Shown here piece after piece: positions 37,156 through 45,480 of a stretch of DNA of 55,425 nt (its first letter is position 1; every line of letters begins with the position of its first letter). The position numbers were made by a program, and so were the translations under genes. The stretch spans positions 1 through 55,425 of the forward strand of contig JADJHD010000053.1 in NCBI GenBank assembly GCA_016707705.1. Reading direction: 5' to 3'. This DNA is from Bacteroidales bacterium (lineage in GTDB: Bacteria > Bacteroidota > Bacteroidia > Bacteroidales > UBA4417). The notes below the pieces were generated by a model. That model had not been told where the DNA came from. It saw only the letters and a program-made list of their open reading frames with translations, and ran no database searches.

Positions 37156-38508
37156 TCAGGATAGTTCTCCTTCTTCGTCCTTCATCATCCTGTATATCGT
37201 GGTCTTGCCTATCTGCAGCTTATCTGCAACCAGCCTGACCTTATTATCGTATTTCCTCAGGTAATGCTTGATGATCATCTTGATGTAATCGTCGAGGGAA
37301 GCTTCACCGGTCTGGAAATCGATCATAGAGCTTGAATTCGACAATTTGATGTCTTCAGCATGAATGGTATTTGTATTGGTCATTACTGCCGAGAGTTCCA
37401 TAATAGCCTTCAACTCACGGACGTTGCCGGGGAAGGGATACTTGCGAAGCTTTTCAAGGGCTTCAGCAGAAATGGTCAGCTTTGGCAGTGAATTTTTCTG
37501 GCAGAATTCATCCACGAAATACCGGGCCAGCAGGAAGAGGTCATTACCCCTTTCGCGCAATGGCGGAAGTTCGATTGGCAATCCAAGAAGACGATAGTAA
37601 AGGTCTTCCCTGAAATTCCCCTTCTTCACTTCATCCAGAAGGTTCTTATGTGTGGCAACGATAACCCTGACATCCAGCTTTATTGCTTTGCTTGATCCAA
37701 CACGGTTAAGTTCTTCTTCCTGCAAAACGCGGAGAAGCTTGGCCTGCATATTCAGGTCCATATCCCCGATTTCATCCAGGAAAATGGTCCCATGATTTGC
37801 TTCCTCAAAACGTCCGATACGCTGAGCATGAGCTCCTGTGAAGGAACCCTTTTCATGTCCAAACATTTCACTCTCAATAAGTTCTCGAGGAATGGCAGTA
37901 ACATTCACTGCGACAAAAGGCTTGTTATGCCTTCTGGAATTATAATGTATGGCTTTTGCCACCAATTCCTTACCAGTACCTGTTTCACCAACGATGGAAA
38001 CGGAGATATTGGTCTTGGTAGCTTTTTCAATCAGGTTAAATACATTGTGAATGGGCTGACTATCGCCCTTGATAAGGTTATTGAACTGGTACTTTTTACC
38101 GATTTCCTCTTCCAGTCGGGAGATACGCTGCTTAAGGTTAAAATTCCCCTTGATGTTACGCATCACAGACCAGAGGCGGTCCTTTGTATCTGCATCCTTG
38201 AGCACATAATCGTATATGCCCTTCTTGAGCAGTTCAACAGCAGTCGAAATATCCTGCTGTCCGGATACAATTACTACAGGTAATTCTGCATCAAATTCCC
38301 TGATTCTCTTCAAAACTTCAAACCCACTCATATCGGGCAGGTTAAAATCAAGGGAAACAACGGATGGATTTTTATACAGATTTGCCAGCAGTTCCTTTCC
38401 AGTAGTGAAGATGGTCACTTCATAATCGGGATTCTGCGACAGATGGTACGACAGAATCTTTGCGTACATCTGATCATCCTCGACTATAAATATTTTAAAG
38501 GAGTCCAC
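37156..38508 (-). CDS. Sigma-54-dependent response regulator (NtrC family)
   Basis: The receiver domain (about 1-120) has phosphoacceptor Asp in VVSLDFNLPDMSG. The AAA+ domain has Walker A VGETGTGKELVAK, sigma-54-contacting GSFTGA (a GAFTGA variant), Walker B GTIFLDEIGDM and arginine-finger region REDLYYRL. The C-terminal Fis-type helix-turn-helix is KVRLVADKLQIGKTTIYRMM. I start at GTG 38508 (GTG-GAC-TCC-TTT), because the longer frame to 38625 adds 39 residues with no homology to receivers (MCKMVQNGNG...). Length is about 450 aa. No histidine kinase is adjacent, so it is an orphan regulator here. Confidence 0.88.
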   Translation of the reverse strand: MDSFKIFIVEDDQMYAKILSYHLSQNPDYEVTIFTTGKELLANLYKNPSVVSLDFNLPDMSGFEVLKRIREFDAELPVVIVSGQQDISTAVELLKKGIYDYVLKDADTKDRLWSVMRNIKGNFNLKQRISRLEEEIGKKYQFNNLIKGDSQPIHNVFNLIEKATKTNISVSIVGETGTGKELVAKAIHYNSRRHNKPFVAVNVTAIPRELIESEMFGHEKGSFTGAHAQRIGRFEEANHGTIFLDEIGDMDLNMQAKLLRVLQEEELNRVGSSKAIKLDVRVIVATHKNLLDEVKKGNFREDLYYRLLGLPIELPPLRERGNDLFLLARYFVDEFCQKNSLPKLTISAEALEKLRKYPFPGNVRELKAIMELSAVMTNTNTIHAEDIKLSNSSSMIDFQTGEASLDDYIKMIIKHYLRKYDNKVRLVADKLQIGKTTIYRMMKDEEGELS

Positions 38509-38585
38509 GGTAGATAAATTTATCAGTTTATTTCCCAAAACTGAAAAGGTAATAAAATTATGAATAAAAATAGGTAAAATGCTCA

Positions 38586-38609
38586 AAAATGGATTTCCAT
38601 TTCCATTTT
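38586..38609. repeat. Inverted repeat AAAATGGA-N8-TCCATTTT
   Basis: A perfect 8+8-bp inverted repeat between the end of dusB and the start of the response-regulator gene, both on the minus strand. It could be an operator for the regulator or a weak terminator. Related ATTTTGGACCATTTTG lies alongside. Confidence 0.4.
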
Positions 38610-38631
38610 GGACCATTTTGCACAAAATTCA

Positions 38632-39609
38632 TCATAATGGGGGATTTGTGTCCAGATTTGCAAGTATATCTTCAATTTCGGTAAAAGTGCCGGCTGTCAG
38701 TAATTTCATTTTGATTTGCTTGAAATTGGGAACTGCTCTGAAATAACCGGAATAATGCTTTCTGAATTCCATAATGGCACGTCTTTCCTGTTTCTGCTCC
38801 AAGGTAAGCCGCAGATGTTTCAGGCAGGTATCCCTGCGTTCTTCAAGACTGATCTGCTGAGGAAGTATACCTTTATTAATAAAATCCTTGGTTTCCCTGA
38901 ATATCCAGGGGTTGCCAATAGCCCCTCTTCCAATCATTACAGCATCCACCCCATAATCCTCATGCATTTTTATGGCGATTTCAGGCCCTGTAACATCACC
39001 ATTGCCTATAATAGGGATCACCATCCTCTGATTGTTCTTCACCTCCCCTATAAGCGTCCAATCAGCCTTGCCGGTGTACATCTGAGATCGGGTCCTGCCA
39101 TGGATGGTCAATGCACTTATTCCAACATCCTGAAGCCTTTCAGCTATATCCACAATATTCTTGCTGTTTTCATCCCAGCCAAGACGGGTTTTTACGGTTA
39201 CAGGTAGTTTAACGGCTTTAACAACTTCTTCGGTAATCCTGACCATAAGGGGCACATCCTTCAGCAAAGCTGCTCCGGCGCCCTTCATGGCAATCTTCCG
39301 TACCGGACAGCCAAAATTAATGTCGATGAGTTCCGGCCCCGACTGTTCTGCAAGCTGAGCAGCTTTTTTCATTGCTTCCGGGTCATTTCCGAAGATTTGA
39401 ATCCCCAAAGGACGCTCTTCTTCGGCAAAAAGCATTTTATTCATGCTTTTCTCTACCTCGCGTGACAGAGCCTCGGAGGAGATGAACTCAGTATAAACCA
39501 GGTCTGCCCCAAATGACTTGCAAATTCTGCGAAAGGCAGAATCGGTTATATCCTCCAGTGGAGCGAGCAATACAGGAAAATTCCCAAGGTCTGTTTTTCC
39601 GATAATCAT
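38632..39609 (-). CDS. tRNA-dihydrouridine synthase DusB
   Basis: A 325-aa FMN enzyme that makes dihydrouridine in the tRNA D loop. Start motif is VLLAPLEDITDSAFRRIC. The catalytic-cysteine motif with the DusB-type continuation is INFGCPVRKIAMKGAGAALL (about 95-114). KTRLGWD, TIHGRTRSQMYTGKADW and IGNGDV bind tRNA and FMN. The C-terminal helical recognition domain contains EFRKHYSGYFR. Length and order are normal. It is a paralogue of the Dus at 13.6 kb. It lies upstream of and co-directional with the sigma-54 regulator, 123 nt apart. Confidence 0.9.
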   Translation of the reverse strand: MIIGKTDLGNFPVLLAPLEDITDSAFRRICKSFGADLVYTEFISSEALSREVEKSMNKMLFAEEERPLGIQIFGNDPEAMKKAAQLAEQSGPELIDINFGCPVRKIAMKGAGAALLKDVPLMVRITEEVVKAVKLPVTVKTRLGWDENSKNIVDIAERLQDVGISALTIHGRTRSQMYTGKADWTLIGEVKNNQRMVIPIIGNGDVTGPEIAIKMHEDYGVDAVMIGRGAIGNPWIFRETKDFINKGILPQQISLEERRDTCLKHLRLTLEQKQERRAIMEFRKHYSGYFRAVPNFKQIKMKLLTAGTFTEIEDILANLDTNPPL

Positions 39610-39901
39610 TATTACAACTTAATCAAACCATTGCCGGGTGATTCTGCAATTCCCTTTCCGCTGCAGCGGATATGCGCTCCAATGTATAATTCAATCTGCC
39701 AGAACAATATTTCCCAAATCATTGAGATTGAATATACAACCCGACGTATGCCAAATTGTTTGCAAAAGTAATCTTAAGCGCAACATGATTCCACTCAGGG
39801 ATAAATGGTTGTTGATTCTTTTTGCGAATCTTTGCGAACGATTGCAAGCTCAAACAGGAAGGATCTTGCTCAGTCGGTTCACAGCGATTGGGTATAAATA
39901 C
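39610..39901. other. Divergent intergenic region between dusB and the CPBP protease gene
   Basis: A plus-strand frame at 39638-39931 has no family features and overlaps the promoter. Nothing else recognised. Confidence 0.35.
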
Positions 39902-39909
39902 TATTTTTG
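39902..39909 (+). promoter_or_regulatory. -7 box (TATTTTTG) for the CPBP protease gene
   Basis: TATTTTTG matches TAnnTTTG and would start transcription at about 39914. This rules out the TTG at 39907 as a start codon and supports the ATG at 39928. Confidence 0.45.
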
Positions 39910-39927
39910 CAGAACAGCCAGCATTAT

Positions 39928-40851
39928 ATGATCAAAGGACTTTTCATCAATCTTTCTCCATCTTACAGAATGGCCCTGCTTTTGGGATTGGTCCTGAGCA
40001 TGCTGCTCTTTTCTTCCCTGCTGGGATTTCTGGTTCTGGTTCCTTTTATGGGCAGCGGTATACTGAACAGCATTGCCAACCCTGATCTTCAGGATCCCTC
40101 TATCGTCAATTGCCTGAAAGCATTGCAGATTATAAACATGGGACTGGGCTTGCTATTGCCGGCCTTACTCTTTGTTTACCTTACCAATCGGAAACCATCA
40201 GAATATCTTTGTTTTTCGCCTTCGAGGACCTGGATGCCTGTTTGGATATCAATTATTTTCATTCTTGCAGCCCAGCCGTTGGTTGGATTTGCAAATGAAT
40301 TGAACAGCTGGATGCAGTTGCCTGCCTTTCTGAGCGGGGTGGAAGAATGGATGAAAAATACAGAGTCGCAGGCTGCAAAGCTTACCAATGCATTTCTTAG
40401 TGATCAGTCTGCAGGGGGATTACTGCTGAATATTTTCATGATTGCATTGCTGCCGGCTATAACTGAGGAAGTACTATTCAGAGGAGTGCTTGCCCGCCTT
40501 TTGGGCGAATGGACTCGTTCCAGACATTGGGCTGTAGTGATATCTGCCTTTATATTTGCAGCTATCCATCTTCAGTTTTACGGATTTCTGCCTCGTTTTC
40601 TGCTTGGAGTGGCGTTTGGGTATCTCTATTTCTGGACAAGGAATCTATGGGTACCAATAATGGCGCATCTGATAAATAATCTGGGTTCTGTTCTTGCAGA
40701 ATACTTTTACCGCAAAGGCATTACATCAGTGAATGCTGCTGAATTCGGATTCAGTGGCAATTATTACTGGGTGGTTTTTAGTCTGGTTATTACAGTATTC
40801 CTGATGATTTATTATTACCGGATCCGACTTGCAGATGAGAACGGAATCTAG
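39928..40851 (+). CDS. CPBP (Abi/CAAX-like) intramembrane metalloprotease
   Basis: A polytopic inner-membrane protein of about 307 aa with 7-8 helices. The CPBP motifs are in order: TEEVLFRGVLARLL (Glu-Glu and Arg of motif 1), FAAIHLQFYGFLPRFLLGVAFGYLYFWTRNLW (motif 2, His) and PIMAHLINN (motif 3, His and Asn). Family members cleave prenylated or membrane substrates; some confer bacteriocin immunity. The substrate here is unknown. The start is placed at ATG 39928 because the -7 box overlaps the upstream TTG. Confidence 0.87.
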   Translation: MIKGLFINLSPSYRMALLLGLVLSMLLFSSLLGFLVLVPFMGSGILNSIANPDLQDPSIVNCLKALQIINMGLGLLLPALLFVYLTNRKPSEYLCFSPSRTWMPVWISIIFILAAQPLVGFANELNSWMQLPAFLSGVEEWMKNTESQAAKLTNAFLSDQSAGGLLLNIFMIALLPAITEEVLFRGVLARLLGEWTRSRHWAVVISAFIFAAIHLQFYGFLPRFLLGVAFGYLYFWTRNLWVPIMAHLINNLGSVLAEYFYRKGITSVNAAEFGFSGNYYWVVFSLVITVFLMIYYYRIRLADENGI

Positions 40852-41029
40852 AACATTGGAAGCAATCTGACTTTTTCTGAGCAGATCAAATCGAGAACAT
40901 ATCTTATCCCGAAGATGCTCCATGAGCTTTATTTGCTATCACTCTGCACCTTTCCATTTCAAGAATATTGGCAGAACATAACAGTAGTATTTCACTGCGG
41001 AATATCCTTCCTTCAATTACAGGCAAAAA

Positions 41030-41054
41030 AAACGCCCTGCAAAACAGGGCGTTT
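41030..41054 (-). terminator. Intrinsic terminator of the exbB-exbD operon
   Basis: AAACGCCCTG-CAAAA-CAGGGCGTTT is a perfect 10-bp hairpin. On the minus strand it is followed by a run of T residues, 18 nt after the last exbD stop. It may also stop transcription from the CPBP gene. Confidence 0.85.
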
Positions 41055-41072
41055 AAATGATATAGTTGAGAA

Positions 41073-41540
41073 TCAACTTTCTTTTTTGACAGCTTTACGT
41101 GTTGAGTAGTTGATTTTAAAGGCACCTACCTTACGCAACTCTTGTTTCACATCAGAAACTACTCCCATTTTGGTTTCCATGTCAACCTTAAGAGCGGTAG
41201 TGATGAAATTCTTATCGGACTCATCTCTTGAAGCTCTTTCAGCCTGTACAAATGCCTGAATATCGGCAACTGAAGCGAAGGCATTGTTTAACTGGATACG
41301 GGATTCATTACCGAGGGCGGCCTTTCGGGGCTGTCCAATGTAAATGTAGCTAACCAGTGACTTCTTTTCCAGTTTCTGGATTTCGGTAGCAGTTGGAGGT
41401 GTTAGTTTCACCTGAAGGGTAACTTCACGAATGGTTGTAATAACCATGAAGAAGAACAGGAACATGAAAATAATGTCGGACATTGAGCCGGTATTGATAC
41501 CAGGAACGGTACGACTACCTTTTTTCTTAAAACGTGCCAT
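41073..41540 (-). CDS. ExbD/TolR family biopolymer transport protein
   Basis: A 155-aa protein with a basic cytoplasmic N terminus, one transmembrane helix (SDIIFMFLFFFMVITTI, about 21-37) and a periplasmic domain. The helix begins with MSDIIF, carrying the Asp expected to conduct protons in ExbD/TolR. It pairs with the ExbB proton channel to energise TonB-dependent transporters such as the SusC here, or gliding/T9SS machinery. It is the last gene of the operon, 1 nt after the first exbD. Confidence 0.88.
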   Translation of the reverse strand: MARFKKKGSRTVPGINTGSMSDIIFMFLFFFMVITTIREVTLQVKLTPPTATEIQKLEKKSLVSYIYIGQPRKAALGNESRIQLNNAFASVADIQAFVQAERASRDESDKNFITTALKVDMETKMGVVSDVKQELRKVGAFKINYSTRKAVKKES

Positions 41541-41541
41541 A

Positions 41542-42114
41542 TTATTTTCCTCCTATATTTTCGGGTTCAGCTTCTGAAATAGCTACCGGGACAGCTTTGG
41601 AAATTGCGTCGATGAAATCAGCGTTAGTAAGGTCGGCAAATTTCACACCGTACCTCTGACGTGAGAGTTCATCGCGCAGTTCATTAACAGCCGAAGTGAG
41701 TTCATTCTGAACCTGTATGTACATATTATAAGATGTACCACGGTCGTTCTTAAGGGAAATAATGCCTTTGGATATTTTAACAGTTCCGAGGTTTTCAATG
41801 GTCTTTTCTTCCATTTCGGGCAGATCCTGACGATTTGCCGGGTTTGAAAGGAATTCCTTTGCAACTTCCTTGAGCTGAACAATATCTATAGGCCTTCCCT
41901 GCACCAATAACAAGTCGCTCTTATTGACAAGCACCTTAAGGATATTTCTTTCCTTAACATCAGGTGGTTTGACAGTGGGATCGGGCGGGGGCGGAAGTTT
42001 CCTTGTGATACCAAGGTCCGTGTTGATTGATGATGTCAACAGGAAGAAGGTAAGCAGCAGGAAGGAAATATCCGCCATTGATGCGGTATTTAATTCTGCA
42101 TTTCTTTGTGGCAT
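41542..42114 (-). CDS. ExbD/TolR family biopolymer transport protein
   Basis: A 190-aa paralogue of the following gene. N-terminal helix ASMADISFLLLTFFLLTSSI (about 11-30) has the proton-carrying Asp in MADISF. The periplasmic part starts with a proline-rich RKLPPPPDPTVKPP segment. Two ExbD subunits of different sequence probably form a heterodimer in the ExbB pentamer. The upstream gene ends 20 nt before its start. Confidence 0.88.
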   Translation of the reverse strand: MPQRNAELNTASMADISFLLLTFFLLTSSINTDLGITRKLPPPPDPTVKPPDVKERNILKVLVNKSDLLLVQGRPIDIVQLKEVAKEFLSNPANRQDLPEMEEKTIENLGTVKISKGIISLKNDRGTSYNMYIQVQNELTSAVNELRDELSRQRYGVKFADLTNADFIDAISKAVPVAISEAEPENIGGK

Positions 42115-42134
42115 ACAGCTAAGATTTTAGCGAT

Positions 42135-42461
42135 TTATTTGAACCATTTTACGACTACCGTATAAAGGGTAATCACAACGAGTCCGGCAAAAATGATGTA
42201 TGTGCTGACAAGACCAGCTCCGATGAGTTTTGACTGTCCGGGACCGGTATTCATCTTAGTGTAGAATTGACCCTGATCAGCTGGGGAAACCAGATAGGAG
42301 ATCAGAAGAATAACGGCCAATCCTGCAACACCAACAAGACTTGCTTTTGCATTCTTAATATTCCCTTTAACCAAACTAAGTATGGGGAATAACAAGAGGG
42401 CGGCTATAGCAATAAAGAATGCCAGATAAGCTACATAGAGCCCTATATCGATGAAGTTCAT
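42135..42461 (-). CDS. Small membrane protein of the exb operon, 108 aa
   Basis: Three hydrophobic helices (about 5-28, 43-62, 84-104: LYVAYLAFFIAIAALLLFPIL; GVAGLAVILLISYLV; LVSTYIIFAGLVVITLYTVVV), with short loops including an extracytoplasmic SPADQGQFYTKMNTGPGQ. It is wedged between exbB (6 nt) and exbD (20 nt). A gene of this size in this place is common in Bacteroidota, but I know no assigned function. An accessory subunit of the proton channel is inferred from position. Confidence 0.7.
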   Translation of the reverse strand: MNFIDIGLYVAYLAFFIAIAALLLFPILSLVKGNIKNAKASLVGVAGLAVILLISYLVSPADQGQFYTKMNTGPGQSKLIGAGLVSTYIIFAGLVVITLYTVVVKWFK

Positions 42462-42467
42462 ACTCGA

Positions 42468-43298
42468 TTAGTTTTTAGCGTTCTTGTTCTTAACGAGGAT
42501 ATCCATGAAGCTGATTGAAGCATCTTCCATGGAGTTAACGATTGATTCTACTTTTGAAACCAGGTAGTTGTAAATAACCTGAAGAATAATAGCTACGATA
42601 AGACCAAATACGGTGGTAATAAGAGCAACCTTCATACCTCCTGCTACAACGGTTGGGGAGATGTCACCGGCGGTTTCGATAGCATCGAAAGCCTGAACCA
42701 TACCTACTACTGTTCCCAAGAACCCGAGCATAGGTGCAAGGGCGATGAAAAGGGTAATCCATGAAAGGTTGGTTTCGAGACGGGCCATCATAACGCCACC
42801 ATAGGAAACAATTGATTTTTCAACCATATCAAGACCTTCACTGTAACGGTCGAGACCCTGGAAGAAAATTGAAGCAACCGGACCGCGGGTGTTTTTGCAA
42901 ACTTCCTTAGCTGCGGTAACTCCATTGTTCTGAAGTTCACTTTCTACTTTGTTGAGCAGTTTGGTTGTATTGGTTGAAGCCATGTTGAGGTAGATAATAC
43001 GCTCAATGCAAAGGCCTAATCCAATAATAAGACAGAGAAGGATTGGAGCCATCCAGCCGGCGCCCCCCTCAATGAATTTCTGCTTAAGCATCTGGTGAAA
43101 AGATTTTGACTCCTGGGCAGGTGCAGTTTCTGGCTGAACAGCAGGAGCAGCAGCAGTGTCAGCTGTTGCATTTACAGTATCAGCAGGAGCTGCGGTGGTT
43201 GCGGGCTGAGCTTGGGTCTGATCCTGTGCCAATACTACACTCGACAAACCAAGGGTTAGCATGACTGCTAATGACAGGAAAGCGATTACTTTTTTCAT
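42468..43298 (-). CDS. ExbB/MotA/TolQ family proton channel protein
   Basis: A 276-aa membrane protein. A signal-like N terminus (VIAFLSLAVMLTLGLSSVVLA) is followed by an Ala/Thr/Pro/Gln-rich stretch (about 27-65). Three membrane helices of the TolQ fold follow: GWMAPILLCLIIGLGLCIERIIYL, LSWITLFIALAPMLGFLGTVVGMVQAF and MKVALITTVFGLIVAIILQVIYNYL. The APMLGFLGTVVGM and ALITTVFGL motifs line the proton path. First protein gene of the operon. The tRNA-Ser gene lies 62 nt upstream on the same strand and may share the transcript. Confidence 0.9.
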   Translation of the reverse strand: MKKVIAFLSLAVMLTLGLSSVVLAQDQTQAQPATTAAPADTVNATADTAAAPAVQPETAPAQESKSFHQMLKQKFIEGGAGWMAPILLCLIIGLGLCIERIIYLNMASTNTTKLLNKVESELQNNGVTAAKEVCKNTRGPVASIFFQGLDRYSEGLDMVEKSIVSYGGVMMARLETNLSWITLFIALAPMLGFLGTVVGMVQAFDAIETAGDISPTVVAGGMKVALITTVFGLIVAIILQVIYNYLVSKVESIVNSMEDASISFMDILVKNKNAKN

Positions 43299-43360
43299 GG
43301 TAAGACTTATTGATTTTTCGTTTTGGTGGATTAACGTTATATTAATTTGATAAAATTAAG

Positions 43361-43448
43361 CGGAGAGAATGGGATTCGAACCCATGATACGCTTTTGGCG
43401 TATACACACTTTCCAGGCGTGCGCCTTCGACCACTCGGCCATCTCTCC
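43361..43448 (-). tRNA. tRNA-Ser (GGA)
   Basis: An 88-nt class II tRNA. Acceptor GGAGAGA pairs with TCTCTCC, with discriminator G. The D arm contains GGCCGAGTGGTCGAAGGC. The anticodon arm CACGCCTGGAAAGTGTG has GGA at 43412-43414. A long variable arm (ATACGCCAAAAGCGTAT) is as expected for serine, and the T loop is GGTTCGAATCC. CCA is not encoded. Confidence 0.95.
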
Positions 43449-43842
43449 AAGGAATCCGCGTACAGTCCACGAATCGGGGCGCTAAGTTACAAAAAATAAT
43501 TACAAACTCAGCCGGGCTCTAATATTTCTGGGCAAATAAACTGCTTTGCTTCATACTCTCAACGTCACAGCCACTGATATATTTCACTTTGGGCTGCTTA
43601 TATTGACGAATTCTAAATATCAAACGACGGATCTTATCTGCAAACAGAATCACAAGGGTTAAAGCGGGATTGAATCAATCATGTAAACAAATGGCACACT
43701 TTTGATCAGAAAGAGTGCAAGCCCGAGGTCATAGCCCCATTCCAACAAAATTCTAATATTGGAATTGCAGCTTGAATGCAACCTCATACCTTCAGGAAGA
43801 CAAATCTGTCTGAATTTCAGAAATCAGGCAGCTAAATGGGAC
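43449..43842. other. Intergenic, nothing recognised
   Basis: Between tRNA-Ser and the asparaginase stop. No frame, promoter with both boxes, or hairpin of note. Confidence 0.4.
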
Positions 43843-44865
43843 TTAAAGTGTCAATTCTCCTCTTAATGGCGTTTGCAGCTTTTGTTTCAACTCCTCTCCC
43901 TCCAGTCCTGATCCCAATAAAAACATCATCTTGGCAGTTGCCGACTCTGTAGTAATATCATATCCTCCAACCACTCCGATTTGTCCGAGAGCAACACTGG
44001 TTTCATATTTACCCATATCAACTGAACCGCCCTTGCATTGCGTAACGTTATAAATGATGATTCCCTTTTCAATGGCTCTCTCAAGCGCTTCAATAAACCA
44101 TTTATCAGTAGGTGCATTTCCGGCACCATAGGTTTCAAGAATGACACCCCTTAGACCCGGAATATTCAGGGTACTGCATACAACAGGCTCGGTTATGCCA
44201 GGGAAAAGTTTCAGAATGGCAATATTGGTATCCAGATCGGTATGAACTTTCAGGTTCTTAAAATTTGGCTTCAGGATTTCGACTTTATTATACCTGATGT
44301 AGACACCAACTTCAGCCAGAGCTGGATAATTCCCGGAAAGAAAGGCATTGAAATTCTCAGCACTGAACTTATTGGTACGGTTACCCCTCAGGAGCTTATT
44401 TTCGAAATAGATTGCCACTTCTGGAACCATAGGGGTGTTGTCTTCATAGGCTGCCGCAATTTCAACAGCATTTATGAAATTATCCCTGCCATCAGTTCGC
44501 ACAACGCCCATAGGTAGCTGTGAACCAGTGAAAATCACCGGTTTATTTAGGTTTTCAAGCATGAAACTGAGCATGGAAGCAGAATAGGCCATGGTGTCGG
44601 TGCCGTGAAGGACAACAAAACCATCATATGCTCCATAATTCTCTTCAATTACCCTTGCGAGTTTTACCCAGAATGAAGGTGAAACATTTGAGGAATCAAT
44701 TAACGGATCAAAAGAGATGCCTTTAATCCGATAGTCGAAGTTCTCAAGCACGGGCATCATCTTATAGATATTCTCAAATGAAAAAGGATGAAGGGCTCCG
44801 GTGGTTTTATCCTTCACCATTCCTATGGTACCTCCTGTGTATATTACTAATATTGATCTCGGCAT
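43843..44865 (-). CDS. Type I L-asparaginase
   Basis: A cytoplasmic amidohydrolase converting asparagine to aspartate and ammonia. The 340-aa protein has both active-site signatures: ILVIYTGGTIGMVKD (Thr14 region) and GFVVLHGTDTMAYSASML (Thr-Asp-Lys centre, about 83-100). It continues with VIFTGSQLPMG and the C-terminal small domain (GVILETYGAGNAP; IYNVTQCKGGSVDMGKYE). No signal peptide, so the type I (AnsA) form. The tatD gene lies upstream on the same strand across a repeat-filled gap. Confidence 0.92.
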   Translation of the reverse strand: MPRSILVIYTGGTIGMVKDKTTGALHPFSFENIYKMMPVLENFDYRIKGISFDPLIDSSNVSPSFWVKLARVIEENYGAYDGFVVLHGTDTMAYSASMLSFMLENLNKPVIFTGSQLPMGVVRTDGRDNFINAVEIAAAYEDNTPMVPEVAIYFENKLLRGNRTNKFSAENFNAFLSGNYPALAEVGVYIRYNKVEILKPNFKNLKVHTDLDTNIAILKLFPGITEPVVCSTLNIPGLRGVILETYGAGNAPTDKWFIEALERAIEKGIIIYNVTQCKGGSVDMGKYETSVALGQIGVVGGYDITTESATAKMMFLLGSGLEGEELKQKLQTPLRGELTL

Positions 44866-44907
44866 TTTTTTGAGGGTTTAGGGTTTTGGGAGGATTTAGT
44901 ATGACAA

Positions 44908-44980
44908 GGGGACTTGGGGACTTGGGGACATGGGGACTTGGGGACAAGGGGACAAGGGGATGGGGGGATGAGGGGACGAG
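44908..44980 (+). repeat. GGGGACTT octamer array (G-quadruplex-prone)
   Basis: Six tandem 8-nt units of GGGGAC(TT/AT/AA) are followed by looser GGGGA/GGGGGG/GGGG units, giving nine runs of at least four G within 68 nt. The G-rich strand is the non-template strand relative to plus-direction reading, so the C-rich strand belongs to ansA and tatD transcripts. It lies 42 nt upstream of the ansA start. Confidence 0.85.
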
Positions 44981-45089
44981 GGAGTTGAGATTACGAGGTA
45001 TTGCGGGATGTGGATTGCGGGTTGCGGGTTGATTGGGGGGGGTGAGTAATTGAGTGATTTGAGTTGGTCGAATTTAAGATAAAAGACAA

Positions 45090-45105
45090 TCCGCCGGCTG
45101 GCGGA
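45090..45105. repeat. Dispersed palindrome, TCCGCCGGCTGGCGGA
   Basis: A 16-bp near-palindrome in the ansA-tatD gap, of the same family as the copies at 1.4, 26.2 and 36.4 kb. Confidence 0.65.
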
Positions 45106-45145
45106 ACAAAGACAAAAGATTACAATTCAGAACTCTGCTTCCTTG

Positions 45146-45375
45146 AACCACGAACTTCGAACCTTGAACTTCGAACTTTTGAAAGAACGTAAATCTCGAA
45201 TTGCGTAACTCATAACCTTGAACCCCGAACCTTGAACTTCAAACCTTGAACGTTTGAAAGAACGATAATCTCGAACTGCGTAACTCCTAACCTTGAACCC
45301 CGAACCTTGAACTTCGAACTTTTGAAAGAACGTAAATCTCGAACTGTGTAACTCCTAACCTTTAACCCCGAACAA
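45146..45375. repeat. GAAC-rich tandem repeat, about three 68-75-bp units
   Basis: The unit is built from CCTTGAACCCCGAACCTTG, AACTTCGAACTTTTGAAAG and AACGTAAATCTCGAACTG, plus CGTAACTCCTAA. The GAAAGAACG anchor occurs at 45181, 45256 and 45324. Short TTGAAC/TTCGAAC words repeat inside each unit. No coding potential. With the octamer array and palindrome it fills the whole 615-nt gap between ansA and tatD. Confidence 0.8.
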
Positions 45376-45480
45376 ACCCTCTAACAACTAAAAACTAAAC
45401 TACTAACAACTCCTCCTTGCAGCATTCTCCTCAGTATTAACTCCGAACAACTAATACTCACAACTAATAACTCCCCTGGG

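Noticed and set aside
38509..38625. N-terminal extension of the sigma-54 regulator frame
   Set aside because: The 39 extra residues do not look like a receiver start and include the intergenic palindrome. The GTG at 38508 gives the standard receiver N terminus.
45146..45375. Possible CRISPR array
   Set aside because: The units repeat along their whole length, so there are no unique spacers.
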